NCBI GenBank assembly: GCA_016938135.1 | Contig: JAFGVD010000010.1 | Coordinates: 116,075 to 180,074, forward strand | DNA: 64,000 bases | Source: Coriobacteriia bacterium | Lineage (GTDB): Bacteria; Actinomycetota; Coriobacteriia; Anaerosomatales; Anaerosomataceae | Reading direction: 5' to 3' | Shown: one piece after another, positions 1-9,219 of the stretch | How the letters are laid out: the number at the start of each line of letters is the position of its first letter | How positions within the stretch are numbered: the stretch's first letter is position 1 | Program-made: the position numbers and the translations under genes | Notes under the pieces: model-generated | Databases searched by the model: none | What the model was told of the DNA's origin: nothing | Seen by the model: only the letters and a program-made list of their open reading frames with translations

Positions 1-2359
1 GAGTCGCATGCAGCAACGCTGCTGTCGGCGTGACCTGCTCGGGCACGGATTGGCGGAGCCGCTGGTCGAAGCGTTCCTCGGAGAGGATGCGGTTCATCGC
101 CGCGGATATCTCTCGCAAGGGGTTCTCCCCGGCCATGCGCTTCTCGGCAAGGGTGAGGGCGGTCTGCCCTACGGCCTCGCGATAGACGGAGAGCGAGCAC
201 ACCACGCGCTCGAACGTGTCCCGCACGGCATCCGCTTCATCGCTGCGGATGAAGTCCGAGACCACCCCGAGACGCTCTTTGAACAGTCGCGTCGCCATGT
301 ACGAGGAGATGTCGCGGACGGCATCGATCAGGCCCCGGCAGTATGCGTCATCCGCCTCGTCGGGATGTTCCCGCAGCCAGTTCACTGCCATCATCACGGC
401 GTAGCGGACCGTGGCCTGCTTCTCTCGCTCCAGGATGACGTATGAACGCTGGACGAAGTGTTGGTTGCGGGGGCCCGGCGCTCCTGTGGTCACGGTCATG
501 ATGGTGCGTCGCCAGTCCCGCTCCAGGTGCGACCATTCCGCGCGATAGCGCAGGTGTATCCATCGCAGTGTCTTAGAGGTCAGGCCGCGCAACAGCTCGT
601 ACCACTCGTCCGTCCAGCGGCACAGACCCATGAAGCCCCGGGCGGCTTTGCGGTACCAGAAGTCCACGCCGAACCACTTTGGCGCGTGCATATGGAACAG
701 ACCGAACCTCATGCCGACAAAGAACACCGTGAAGCCGATGGCGAACGCGGTGACGACTGACATGATGTCGCCCCAGCTCATGAACGAGACCTCGAGGTAG
801 TGCTCGATAAGGTCCGAGTGCAGGCCCCATGTGTGCAGGCCCGGCGCCACCACGCCCTCCAAGACGATCTGGGGGCGGACGCCAAGCGTGATGATGGCTG
901 CAGCAAGCATGCCCATGGCGATCAACATGCGCGGCGGTGCATCTTTGACCTTCGGCCCGTATTCGACTTTCGGCTTGCCCAGGAACACCAAGCCGATGAG
1001 TTTGATGAAGGAGCAGGCCGTGCCCCCGCAGGTGACGATGTAGATCTTCTCGGCGATGCCGAGAGAGACGAGCTCGTGCAGCTCCCACGCCTCCACCAGT
1101 GAATGGTGGATGAGGCACTTGCTTACGAAGCCGTTGAACAGCGGCACGCCTGTGATCCCGCATGCGGCGATCAGCGTGAACAGGAAGGTGAGCGGCATCT
1201 TCTTCCATAGCCCGCCCAGGTGGTACATGTCCAAAGACCCTGTGCGGAAGAATACCGCGCCAACGCCGAGGAACAGGCAGGCTTTGAACAGCGCGTGGTT
1301 CACGATGTGGTAGAGGCCGCCGGCGTAGCCAAGTGCGCCGTGCGCACCCAGATAGCCCGCGGCACCGATGCCTGCAAGGATGAACCCCATCTGGCTCACG
1401 CTGTGATAGGCGAGCATGCGCTTGGCGTTGCTCTGCCCCAGCGCCAGGACGACGCCGATGAACATGGTGGCGATACCGATCCAAAGTACTACCAGGCCGA
1501 TCTGGCCTGTGAAGTGCCACAGCTCGTGCGCGATCTCCTCGGCAAGCTCGGGGCGGAACAGGGCGGTGACCGTGCGGAAGATGCCGTACGCGCCTGCCTT
1601 GATCATGACGCCTGAGAGCAGGGCGCTGGCAGGGGACGGCGCGACCGGGTGAGCGTCGGGGAGCCACACGTGGACGGGCAACATGCCCGCTTTCACACCG
1701 AATCCCAGTGTGAGGAGCACAAACGCGACCCAGCGAAGGGTCGTTGCACCGTGCTCCACAGGTATCGGCCCGATCGCGCCGGTGCCACCCAGCGCATAGG
1801 TGATGAAGATGCCTCCGATAAGCGCGAATCCGCCAAGCACCGTCATCCAGAAGTACTTGATTGACGCCTTCTTCGCTTCGTCCGTCTCGGTATGGACCAC
1901 GAACAGATACGCGACCAGCCCTAGCGCCTCGAAGCTGAGATAGAGGGTGATGAGGTCGCCCGCCAACACAACGCCCAGCATCGCCGCGAGCACGACGAGG
2001 TTGGTGATGTGGTAGCGGTCGTGCTTCTTCTCATGCTTGAGGTAGTCAAGCGAATATAGCGTTGAGCAGAACCACACAAACGCCGAGAACAGCGCGAACA
2101 GCATGTTGAACGAGTCCACCGTGAAGGTCAGTTCGCCGATGATCGCGGGCACCGAGTACGTGATCTTGTGGTGTTCTGCAATGAGCGGTATCAGACCCGC
2201 GGTCATAAGCAGCGTGATGCCGGTCACTACGGTGACGAAGACATTTCGGACGCTCTCGTTCCACTTGCCAAGCGGCCGCACAAGCGCAGCGCTCAGGAGC
2301 GGGACCGCCACGATAAGCGCCGGCAGTGCGTTCTGCGTGATATGTCCAGCGGCCTCCAT
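1..2359 (-). CDS. Proton-conducting antiporter subunit (NuoL/MrpA/MrpD-like) with soluble C-terminal extension; 3' end truncated by window
   Basis: Manual reverse-strand translation from ATG at 2359 (MEAAGHITQNALPALIVAVPLLSAALVRPLG...) stays open to position 1; NuoL-like core ('GFGVKAGMLPVHVWLPDAHPVAPSPASALLSGVMIKAGAYG'). Confidence 0.88.
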   Translation of the reverse strand, partial: MEAAGHITQNALPALIVAVPLLSAALVRPLGKWNESVRNVFVTVVTGITLLMTAGLIPLIAEHHKITYSVPAIIGELTFTVDSFNMLFALFSAFVWFCSTLYSLDYLKHEKKHDRYHITNLVVLAAMLGVVLAGDLITLYLSFEALGLVAYLFVVHTETDEAKKASIKYFWMTVLGGFALIGGIFITYALGGTGAIGPIPVEHGATTLRWVAFVLLTLGFGVKAGMLPVHVWLPDAHPVAPSPASALLSGVMIKAGAYGIFRTVTALFRPELAEEIAHELWHFTGQIGLVVLWIGIATMFIGVVLALGQSNAKRMLAYHSVSQMGFILAGIGAAGYLGAHGALGYAGGLYHIVNHALFKACLFLGVGAVFFRTGSLDMYHLGGLWKKMPLTFLFTLIAACGITGVPLFNGFVSKCLIHHSLVEAWELHELVSLGIAEKIYIVTCGGTACSFIKLIGLVFLGKPKVEYGPKVKDAPPRMLIAMGMLAAAIITLGVRPQIVLEGVVAPGLHTWGLHSDLIEHYLEVSFMSWGDIMSVVTAFAIGFTVFFVGMRFGLFHMHAPKWFGVDFWYRKAARGFMGLCRWTDEWYELLRGLTSKTLRWIHLRYRAEWSHLERDWRRTIMTVTTGAPGPRNQHFVQRSYVILEREKQATVRYAVMMAVNWLREHPDEADDAYCRGLIDAVRDISSYMATRLFKERLGVVSDFIRSDEADAVRDTFERVVCSLSVYREAVGQTALTLAEKRMAGENPLREISAAMNRILSEERFDQRLRQSVPEQVTPTAALLHAT

Positions 2360-2368
2360 CGTCTCCCC

Positions 2369-3868
2369 CTAGTGGAACGCTAGCTTCGCGGCCAGGCGCG
2401 CAAGTGAGAGCGGCATACCCGGAGCGGACGCGGCCAGCCCGAGGATGAGCGTGATAGCTGCCGCGGCCACCGCCGGCAGGAGCATCGAGAGCGGAGCCTC
2501 GAGTTTCTTATCGGCGGGTGTGATGTCACCGGCAGGGATGGGTTCTTTGAAGTACGCCGCATAGACGATGGGCAGCAAGTACACCGCTGCCAGCAAAGCA
2601 CCGCCAAGAAGCACCGCTAGGTAGACCGGCTTATCGACATCGAGCATCCCAAGGCCCAGGTACCACTTGCTCACGAATCCTGAGAGCGGCGGCGTGCCGA
2701 TCATCGCCAGCGCGGCCACTGCGAACGCTCCCATGGTCACGGGCATCCGTTTGGCGATGCCTCGCATCTCGCTCACCCTGTGGATGCCTGCATGCTTGAT
2801 GAGCAGCCCCGCGCACAGAAACAGCGTCCCTTTCATGAACGCGTGGTTACTGATGTGGACGAGCGCGCCTATCATCGCCTGTTCTCCCAACAAGGAGACG
2901 CCCAGCGCCACGTAGCCCATCTGGCTGATGGTGGAGTACGCGAGCCTGCGCTTGAGGTTGTCCTGGTTGACGGCGAGGATGGCGGCGAAGATCACTGTGA
3001 ATGCCGCGATGTACTGGACGTACTGCATGACGCCCAGCTCGCTTAACAGGCTCACCCCGAACACGTTGAACACGACTCGCATGATTCCGAATGACCCCGC
3101 CGCGACCATCACACCGGAGAGCACGGTTGAGAATGGCGCCGGTGCGGCCGGATGCGCATCGGGGACCCAGCCATGGAGCGGTACAAGAGCAGCCTTCACT
3201 CCGAAGCCGACCAGGAAGCACCAGAAGATAGCGAGCAGGTTGCCTTTGCCCATGCTCATGTCCAGCAGTCCTTGAGTGGAGAGCGTCTGGTCGCCGGCGA
3301 GGAAGAACGTGAACACGATGGCCAGCAGTACGAGCGATCCGCCTATGAGGATGTAGATGATGTACTTAGTACCGGCGGCCATCGCCTCCGGGGTCTCTTC
3401 ATGCACCACTAGCGGATAGGTGAGTATCGAGAACAGCTCGTAGAACACCAGGAACGTGAGCAGGTTGCCGGAGTAGGCGACGCCCATGGTCCAGGCCAGG
3501 CTCAGCGAGAAGAAGGCGTAGTAGCGGCTCTTACGATGCTCGTCAGCCATATAGCCGGTGGAGTAGATCAGCGCCAGCAGCCAGAGCGTTGAGGCTGTGA
3601 TCCCGAACAACGCGCCCATCGCATCGACACGCATATACATCCAGATGCGGGGCGTGAGACGGAGCAGGTAGGTCTCATAGACCTGACCATCCAGCACTCC
3701 GGGAATGAGTCCTGCTGCCACCACGACCGTCAGCAGACAGGTGATCGACAGGCCGATCGCACGCCATCGTTCCGAGGTTCGCGTCAGCGGAACCACGACC
3801 ACGGCGCCGAGAATAGGTATCAGAAAAGCCAGCGGCGGTATGATCGACGCGGTCAATTGGCTGTCCAT
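2369..3868 (-). CDS. Proton-conducting antiporter subunit (MrpD/NuoL-M-N family)
   Basis: ORF 2369..4018 trimmed to MDSQLTASIIPPLAFLIPILG; 'GFGVKAALVPLHGWVPDAHPAAPAPFSTVLSGVMVAAG'. Confidence 0.9.
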   Translation of the reverse strand: MDSQLTASIIPPLAFLIPILGAVVVVPLTRTSERWRAIGLSITCLLTVVVAAGLIPGVLDGQVYETYLLRLTPRIWMYMRVDAMGALFGITASTLWLLALIYSTGYMADEHRKSRYYAFFSLSLAWTMGVAYSGNLLTFLVFYELFSILTYPLVVHEETPEAMAAGTKYIIYILIGGSLVLLAIVFTFFLAGDQTLSTQGLLDMSMGKGNLLAIFWCFLVGFGVKAALVPLHGWVPDAHPAAPAPFSTVLSGVMVAAGSFGIMRVVFNVFGVSLLSELGVMQYVQYIAAFTVIFAAILAVNQDNLKRRLAYSTISQMGYVALGVSLLGEQAMIGALVHISNHAFMKGTLFLCAGLLIKHAGIHRVSEMRGIAKRMPVTMGAFAVAALAMIGTPPLSGFVSKWYLGLGMLDVDKPVYLAVLLGGALLAAVYLLPIVYAAYFKEPIPAGDITPADKKLEAPLSMLLPAVAAAAITLILGLAASAPGMPLSLARLAAKLAFH

Positions 3869-3881
3869 CAGCTCCAACTCC

Positions 3882-5357
3882 CTACATACCGAAGACGAAT
3901 CGAACCGCCGCACGAGCGAGCGAGAATGGCATTCCCGGCACTTCGGCGGTGGTGCCAAGCAAGATGACGTACAGAGCGCACATGATGATCGGTATAAGCA
4001 GCGTGGGGCGCGCTTCATCGACGTGGAGCTGGGTTCCCGGGGGTGCTTTGAAGTAGGCCAGGTAGACGATGGGCAGGAAGTAAGCGGCGTTCAGCAGTGC
4101 ACTGGCTATCATCACCAGGACGAACCACCAGTCACCGGCCTCGAGCGCTCCCAGCGACAGGTACCATTTGGTGACGAATCCTGCGAACAACGGGACGCCC
4201 ACAAAGCTCAACGCGGCAACAGTGAACGCGCCCATCGTGTACGGCATCCGGTAGCCGATGCCCGCGAGTTCGTGGATGTTGGTCTTGCCGGTCTTGCGCT
4301 GGATCGCACCGGCTACAAAGAACATCGTGATCTTGGCGAAGGCCTGGTTCGCGATATGCGCGATGGCTGCCGTGGCCGCCATAGGCGTGAGGAGTGACGC
4401 TCCCAAGATGATGTAGGAGAGCTGGCTGATCGTGGAGTAGGCCAGTCTTCGTTTGAAGTTGTCCTGGAACAGCGCGATGAACGACGCGGTCAAGATGGTG
4501 AATGCGGCCAACCACGCCAGCCACATTGTGAGATTCAGCTGCTGGAGCAGTTCGACTCCGAAGACGTTGTAAATCACGCGCAGCACGCCGAAGGCGCCTG
4601 CCTTCACGACTGCGACTGCATGTAGCAGGGCACTCACCGGGGTGGGCGCCGCCATGGCCGTGGGCAGCCAGCCGTGCAGTGGCATGATCGCGGCTTTCAC
4701 TCCGAAGCCGGCAATCAATGTGACGAACAGGATGGTGAGCGTCTGCGTCCCGTTGGCCAGTGACAGGATGCCCGGCTTGCTCAAGGTGAGCGTCCCGGCT
4801 GTCTGGTAGGTGAGCACCGTCCCGATCAGGACGAACGCGCCACCTATCAGCGTGTACGTCAGGTACTTCCTTCCTGCCTTGAATGCTTCCGGTGTCTCTT
4901 CGTGGATGACGAGAGGGTAGGTGACTATGGTCAGGCTCTCGTAGAAGAGGAACAGCGTCAGGAGGTTCTCGGCAAACGCGATGCCCACTGTGGTGGAAAC
5001 GCATAGCGCGAAGAAGCCGAAGAAGCGGACTTTGGAATGCTCGGGCTCCATATAGCCGATGGCATAGATCGTCGTGAAGATCCACAGGGTGGAGGAGACG
5101 ACCGCGAAGAACATGCCCAGCGCATCAACGCGGAAACCAAGGCCTATGCCCGGCGTGAAGTCCATCAGGCGGAAGACGTAGACGGTGCCGTTGATGGTCC
5201 CGGGGAGCATGGACATGACCACAGCCAGCTTGAGGACTGCGGCGCCCAGGCTCCAGAAGCGACGCCAGAATGCCTTCTGACCGGTCAGGAAGATCAGCCC
5301 GGCGCACACCAGCGAAAGCGTTGGCGCGAGTACTGGTCTGATGTCGACTACTTCCAT
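3882..5357 (-). CDS. Proton-conducting antiporter subunit (MrpD/NuoL-M-N family)
   Basis: 491 aa; 'GFGVKAAIMPLHGWLPTAMAAPTPVSALLHAVAVVKAG'; paralogous to flanking ORFs. Confidence 0.9.
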   Translation of the reverse strand: MEVVDIRPVLAPTLSLVCAGLIFLTGQKAFWRRFWSLGAAVLKLAVVMSMLPGTINGTVYVFRLMDFTPGIGLGFRVDALGMFFAVVSSTLWIFTTIYAIGYMEPEHSKVRFFGFFALCVSTTVGIAFAENLLTLFLFYESLTIVTYPLVIHEETPEAFKAGRKYLTYTLIGGAFVLIGTVLTYQTAGTLTLSKPGILSLANGTQTLTILFVTLIAGFGVKAAIMPLHGWLPTAMAAPTPVSALLHAVAVVKAGAFGVLRVIYNVFGVELLQQLNLTMWLAWLAAFTILTASFIALFQDNFKRRLAYSTISQLSYIILGASLLTPMAATAAIAHIANQAFAKITMFFVAGAIQRKTGKTNIHELAGIGYRMPYTMGAFTVAALSFVGVPLFAGFVTKWYLSLGALEAGDWWFVLVMIASALLNAAYFLPIVYLAYFKAPPGTQLHVDEARPTLLIPIIMCALYVILLGTTAEVPGMPFSLARAAVRFVFGM

Positions 5358-5358
5358 C

Positions 5359-6843
5359 TCATCCTCCCAGCATGCGCGTGACGGCAGGTTCGATGAAGCT
5401 CAGCGGGATCCGGCCGAGAATGCCCATGACCAGACAGAGGGCGGCGAGGAGAAGCACAGGGAAGAGCATGGAGACAGGAGCCTCTCCAACCTCCAGGATC
5501 TCCGGATGTGTCGGGGGCTGGAAGTAGAACGAGTTAACCATGCGGATGTAGTAGATGAAGATGAATAGAGCACCGAACACCAGCGCGAATCCGAAGGCGG
5601 GTTGGCCGGCCTGGAATGCGCCCAGGGCGATATACCACTTGCACAGGAAGCCCGCCGTTGGTGGGATGCCCACGATGGATATGGCGCCAATAGACATAGC
5701 CATGCTGGTGAGCGGCATGGCTTTGCCCACTCCTCGCAGATCGGTGAGCGTGCGGTAGCCGGTCTTGTACATGAGCGCTCCGGCACCCAGGAACAGGGTG
5801 GCTTTGATCAGCGCATGGTTGAAGATATGTACCGTTGCGCCGATTATCCCGTACTGCGATGCGAGGCCGAGGCCCATCACGATGTACCCGACATTGGAGA
5901 TGGTCGAGTACGCGAGCATCATCTTGATGTCTTCCTGGAAGATGGCGAAAAACGCTCCCATGATGATCGAGATCGCACCAAGCCATATGAGGGTCGTGTT
6001 CAGTCCGGCCAGCTCATAGGTTCCGGCACCATAGAAGATCTGGTAGACGCGCAGGAGTCCGAAGACGCCCGTTTTCACCACGAGGCCGGAGAGGATCGCG
6101 CTTACCGGACTTGGCGCGATGGCATGAGCGTCAGGGAGCCAGATGTGGAGTGGGAAGATCGCGGCCTTCACCATGAGTGCCATGGCCATTCCCGCAAGCG
6201 CCAGCATCACCGGCAGCCTGCTCTCGATCCCCGCGAGCCTGGTCGAGATGTCCGCCATGTTCAGGCTACCCGTGACCGCGTACAGAAGTCCGATGGAGAA
6301 CAAGATGATCAGCGAAGAGACGGCCCCCATTACGAGGTACTTGAAGGCCGCCATCTCGGCTACGCGCTCGCCGCTTACCGCGACCAATGCGTAGGCAGAC
6401 AGCGACAGGATCTCCATGAACACGTAGAGATTGAACAGATCGCCCGTCATCACGAATCCGATCATCCCGGTAAGGTTCAGGAGGACCAGAGTGTAGTAGT
6501 AGGGAATCCGTGGTTTTGGAATGGATTCGGCCACGTAGTGATACGAGAAGAGAAGCGCAAGCCACCCTATCAGGCAGATGATGCCAATCGACGCACTGAA
6601 CTCGTCGAAGTGGAGTTCGATGCCGTACGGGCGTGCCCATCCTCCGACCAGGTATGAGAACGGTCCCTCTTGCGCGACCCGAACGATGAGGAAGAGCGCT
6701 GCCAACGAGGTGAGGCTCATGATGAACAAAGCCCATACGGGGGCTGCCTTGTCGTTCTTGCGACTGACGATGGGAGTCAGAACTGCGCCAGCCATTGGCA
6801 TGATGATGGCGACGATGATCCAATGCGGCCAGCTCACCATCAT
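5359..6843 (-). CDS. mrpD: Monovalent cation/H+ antiporter subunit D (MrpD-like)
   Basis: 494 aa; 'VKAAIFPLHIWLPDAHAIAPSPVSAILSGLVVKTG'; adjacent to MrpC-like gene. Confidence 0.9.
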   Translation of the reverse strand: MMVSWPHWIIVAIIMPMAGAVLTPIVSRKNDKAAPVWALFIMSLTSLAALFLIVRVAQEGPFSYLVGGWARPYGIELHFDEFSASIGIICLIGWLALLFSYHYVAESIPKPRIPYYYTLVLLNLTGMIGFVMTGDLFNLYVFMEILSLSAYALVAVSGERVAEMAAFKYLVMGAVSSLIILFSIGLLYAVTGSLNMADISTRLAGIESRLPVMLALAGMAMALMVKAAIFPLHIWLPDAHAIAPSPVSAILSGLVVKTGVFGLLRVYQIFYGAGTYELAGLNTTLIWLGAISIIMGAFFAIFQEDIKMMLAYSTISNVGYIVMGLGLASQYGIIGATVHIFNHALIKATLFLGAGALMYKTGYRTLTDLRGVGKAMPLTSMAMSIGAISIVGIPPTAGFLCKWYIALGAFQAGQPAFGFALVFGALFIFIYYIRMVNSFYFQPPTHPEILEVGEAPVSMLFPVLLLAALCLVMGILGRIPLSFIEPAVTRMLGG

Positions 6844-7193
6844 TCCATCTCCCTTAGCTCATCAGCTTCGATCGTTCCGCACTGTCTGTAGATGCGGATG
6901 ATCAGGCTGAGCGCGAGTGCCGTTGTGCTGACCGCAACGACGATGCCTGTCAATATGAGCGCCTGGGGAATGGGGTTGGTGAACGGGGCTCGGGCCCCTT
7001 CGCCCATGATGGGCGCGTCGCCTCCATCGACGACACCCAGTGCCACGATGAAAGCGAAGATCGCGGTCTCCATGATGTTGAGACCCATGAATTTCTTGAT
7101 GAGGTTGTCCTTGGCGATGACCGCATACAGGCCGATGAGGAACAGCACCACCGAGGCCGCGTAGTCGAGGTTGACCCACAGCGCTTCTATCAT
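6840..7193 (-). CDS. mrpC: Cation/H+ antiporter subunit C (MrpC/NuoK-like)
   Basis: ORF trimmed to MIEALWVNLDYAASVVLFLIGLYAVIAKDNLIKKFMGLNIMETAIFAFIVALG; NuoK-like; overlaps mrpD start. Confidence 0.88.
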   Translation of the reverse strand: MIEALWVNLDYAASVVLFLIGLYAVIAKDNLIKKFMGLNIMETAIFAFIVALGVVDGGDAPIMGEGARAPFTNPIPQALILTGIVVAVSTTALALSLIIRIYRQCGTIEADELREME

Positions 7194-7900
7194 CGTTCGG
7201 CCTCCATCGTCCAGAAGATGGAGGCGATGATCGCTGCCCCACCGACCCCTATGCCGATCTCTATCGCCAGCAACCACATGGTCCGGATCCAGCTGAGTGC
7301 CTCGGCAGTAGGGAAGCCCAGGTAGAAGCCTGTGTCGGTGAGGCCGGCGAGTCCGATGCCTATGAAAGTCAGCGGCGCGGCCGCCTGTAGCCATGGCTTC
7401 GGCCTCTCCGGCAGTAGTCGGCGTGCTTCGTCCTCTCCCAAGACCAGCGTCAACACGATAGCCAGCGCGCCAAGGATGGTGCCGCCTTGAAAGCCTCCGC
7501 CGGGGCTGATATGACCGTTGATGATCACATAGACCGCGAACATGGCAATGAACGGCGCCAGTAGCCGCACGATGAAACTGACAACGACGCTCACGGAGTG
7601 CGAAGGCTTATCCTCGGTGGCCGTGGAGGCGTCTCCCAAGAGCAGCACGGCCAGCACTGCGGCGAGCGCGGTGAAGATCACGGTCACCTCGCCGTTGGTA
7701 TCGAAGCCGCGGTAGTTGAGGATGACGTCGGTGATGATGTTCTCGGCACCGGCCTCCTCGGCACCGTGTTCTAGGTAGTACGCCGAGACGTGCGTGTATG
7801 TGGCGTTGCTGGCGGAGCCATGCGGAGGTAGCTCTGACACAGCGAGCAACAGCGGTATAGCTGCCAAGATCAGGAGTGCCGCGACGAGAGCCTTCTTCAT
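7190..7900 (-). CDS. MrpB/MbhE-F-like antiporter subunit (MnhB domain)
   Basis: 236 aa; 'YVIINGHISPGGGFQGGTILGALAIVLTLVLG' is typical of the MnhB domain. Confidence 0.87.
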   Translation of the reverse strand: MKKALVAALLILAAIPLLLAVSELPPHGSASNATYTHVSAYYLEHGAEEAGAENIITDVILNYRGFDTNGEVTVIFTALAAVLAVLLLGDASTATEDKPSHSVSVVVSFIVRLLAPFIAMFAVYVIINGHISPGGGFQGGTILGALAIVLTLVLGEDEARRLLPERPKPWLQAAAPLTFIGIGLAGLTDTGFYLGFPTAEALSWIRTMWLLAIEIGIGVGGAAIIASIFWTMEAER

Positions 7901-8139
7901 TTCTCTCGCCTCGCTGTTCTGCTGATGGCGACCAGGAACAACACGGTAGTGACGCCAGCGCCAACCGCTGCCTCTGTCATCGCCACGTCAGGAGCGCCGC
8001 GCAGCTGCCAGATCACGCACATCACCAGGCTGTATGTGGAGAAGATGATCGCTGCTGCAAGCAGGTCTTTGGTATGGATCACGGCTATCGCACAGGTGAT
8101 CAGCAGCAGCAGCAGGACGATATCGAACGCCTGACTCAT
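7897..8139 (-). CDS. MbhD/DUF4040-like antiporter subunit
   Basis: 80 aa; 'LLAAAIIFSTYSLVMCVIWQLRGAPDVAMTEAAVGAGVTTVLFLVAI'; 4-nt overlaps with neighbours. Confidence 0.85.
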   Translation of the reverse strand: MSQAFDIVLLLLLITCAIAVIHTKDLLAAAIIFSTYSLVMCVIWQLRGAPDVAMTEAAVGAGVTTVLFLVAISRTARREK

Positions 8140-8474
8140 GCGGACACCTCGCGATCTGCTCGACGCCAGGGTACGAGCCCTGTCTTGTAGGCAGCTCTGG
8201 CCAGCGCATGACCGGTCGTAGGGCTTGAGAGCAAGACGAGCAAAGCGAGCAGGATGATTTTGAGCCCGGAAACGTCGAAACCGTTGTGGATGGCCAGGGC
8301 AAGCAGGAGGGACCCTGCACCCACGGTGTCACACTTCGTTGCCGCATGCGTGCGGGCATAGAAGTCGGGCAGCCTCAGCAGACCTAACGTCCCAACCAGG
8401 AAGAAGAACATCCCTATTCCCGAGAGCACCACGGTCAGAGCGTCAGTGATCGCCCAAAAAGTCGTCATGACCAA
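8136..8474 (-). CDS. mrpG: Cation/H+ antiporter subunit G
   Basis: 112 aa; 'FFFLVGTLGLLRLPDFYARTHAATKCDTVGAGSLLLALAI' = PhaG/MnhG signature. Confidence 0.92.
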   Translation of the reverse strand: MVMTTFWAITDALTVVLSGIGMFFFLVGTLGLLRLPDFYARTHAATKCDTVGAGSLLLALAIHNGFDVSGLKIILLALLVLLSSPTTGHALARAAYKTGLVPWRRADREVSA

Positions 8475-8749
8475 TCACCGCGCAGCCTGTTTGTTTCCAG
8501 GAATCGGGTGGCAGCGATGGTGACGACGAAGTTCAGCAGCGCGTACACGAGAGCGATATCGATGTAGAGGCTTCGGCCGAACACGATGCCCAGAAGCGCG
8601 ATGACCACCAGCGTCTTGGTGCCCACGATGTTCACGGAGAGAATGCGGTCGGCCACCGTGGGACCCGCGTACGCGCGCCACAGGCATAGGAAGGCGTTCA
8701 CGACCAGGAATATGCCGACTCCCCAGAAGAACCCCTGCACCTCTATCAC
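8465..8749 (-). CDS. mrpF: Cation/H+ antiporter subunit F
   Basis: 94 aa; 'RAYAGPTVADRILSVNIVGTKTLVVIALLG' = MrpF/PhaF motif. Confidence 0.92.
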   Translation of the reverse strand: MIEVQGFFWGVGIFLVVNAFLCLWRAYAGPTVADRILSVNIVGTKTLVVIALLGIVFGRSLYIDIALVYALLNFVVTIAATRFLETNRLRGDWS

Positions 8750-9219
8750 TCCTCGAAGACCCGCATGATACGGCGTTCCAGCGCGCCGTTGGCGATGCTG
8801 TCGGCAAACTCCTCTGACAGGCAGTGGATGGTGAAGACGTCTCCCTCGGCATCAACCGTCAGCGTCCCTGGTGTGAGTGTTATCGAGTTGGCAAACGCGA
8901 CACGGGAGACATCGCGGCGCATCGAACACCGGTGGGTGATGATGATCGGCTCGATAGGCATGCGGGGGTCGAGGACCTTTTCGGCCACATAGACGGCTGC
9001 CACGATGATCTCTTTGAGGAGCCAGGCTATGTAGGCGAGCAGTCGTGGGAGCTGTTTGAGCTGAAGGGTGGGAGCGTCTTCTCTCCAGAGGCTCCGCGAT
9101 GCCCACCAGCCGAGCAATACCGCGAGAACCGCACCCGTGGCGACGTCAAGAGGAGCCAGCGATCCGGTCATTATCAGCCAGAAGGCGAACAGCGCCAGTG
9201 AGGATTGAGCGATCTTCAC
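8746..9219 (-). CDS. mrpE: Cation/H+ antiporter subunit E
   Basis: 157 aa; 'ITLTPGTLTVDAEGDVFTIHCL' is the MrpE signature. Confidence 0.92.
   Translation of the reverse strand: MKIAQSSLALFAFWLIMTGSLAPLDVATGAVLAVLLGWWASRSLWREDAPTLQLKQLPRLLAYIAWLLKEIIVAAVYVAEKVLDPRMPIEPIIITHRCSMRRDVSRVAFANSITLTPGTLTVDAEGDVFTIHCLSEEFADSIANGALERRIMRVFEE

Noticed and set aside
573-1667. 364-aa minus-strand ORF in the ORF track
   Set aside because: Out of frame with the true antiporter CDS (<1..2359 minus); Arg/His/Pro-rich shadow translation with no domain.
4132-5085. 317-aa minus-strand ORF
   Set aside because: Alternate frame of the antiporter CDS 3882..5357.
5602-6657. 351-aa plus-strand ORF
   Set aside because: Antisense to mrpD; charged low-complexity translation.
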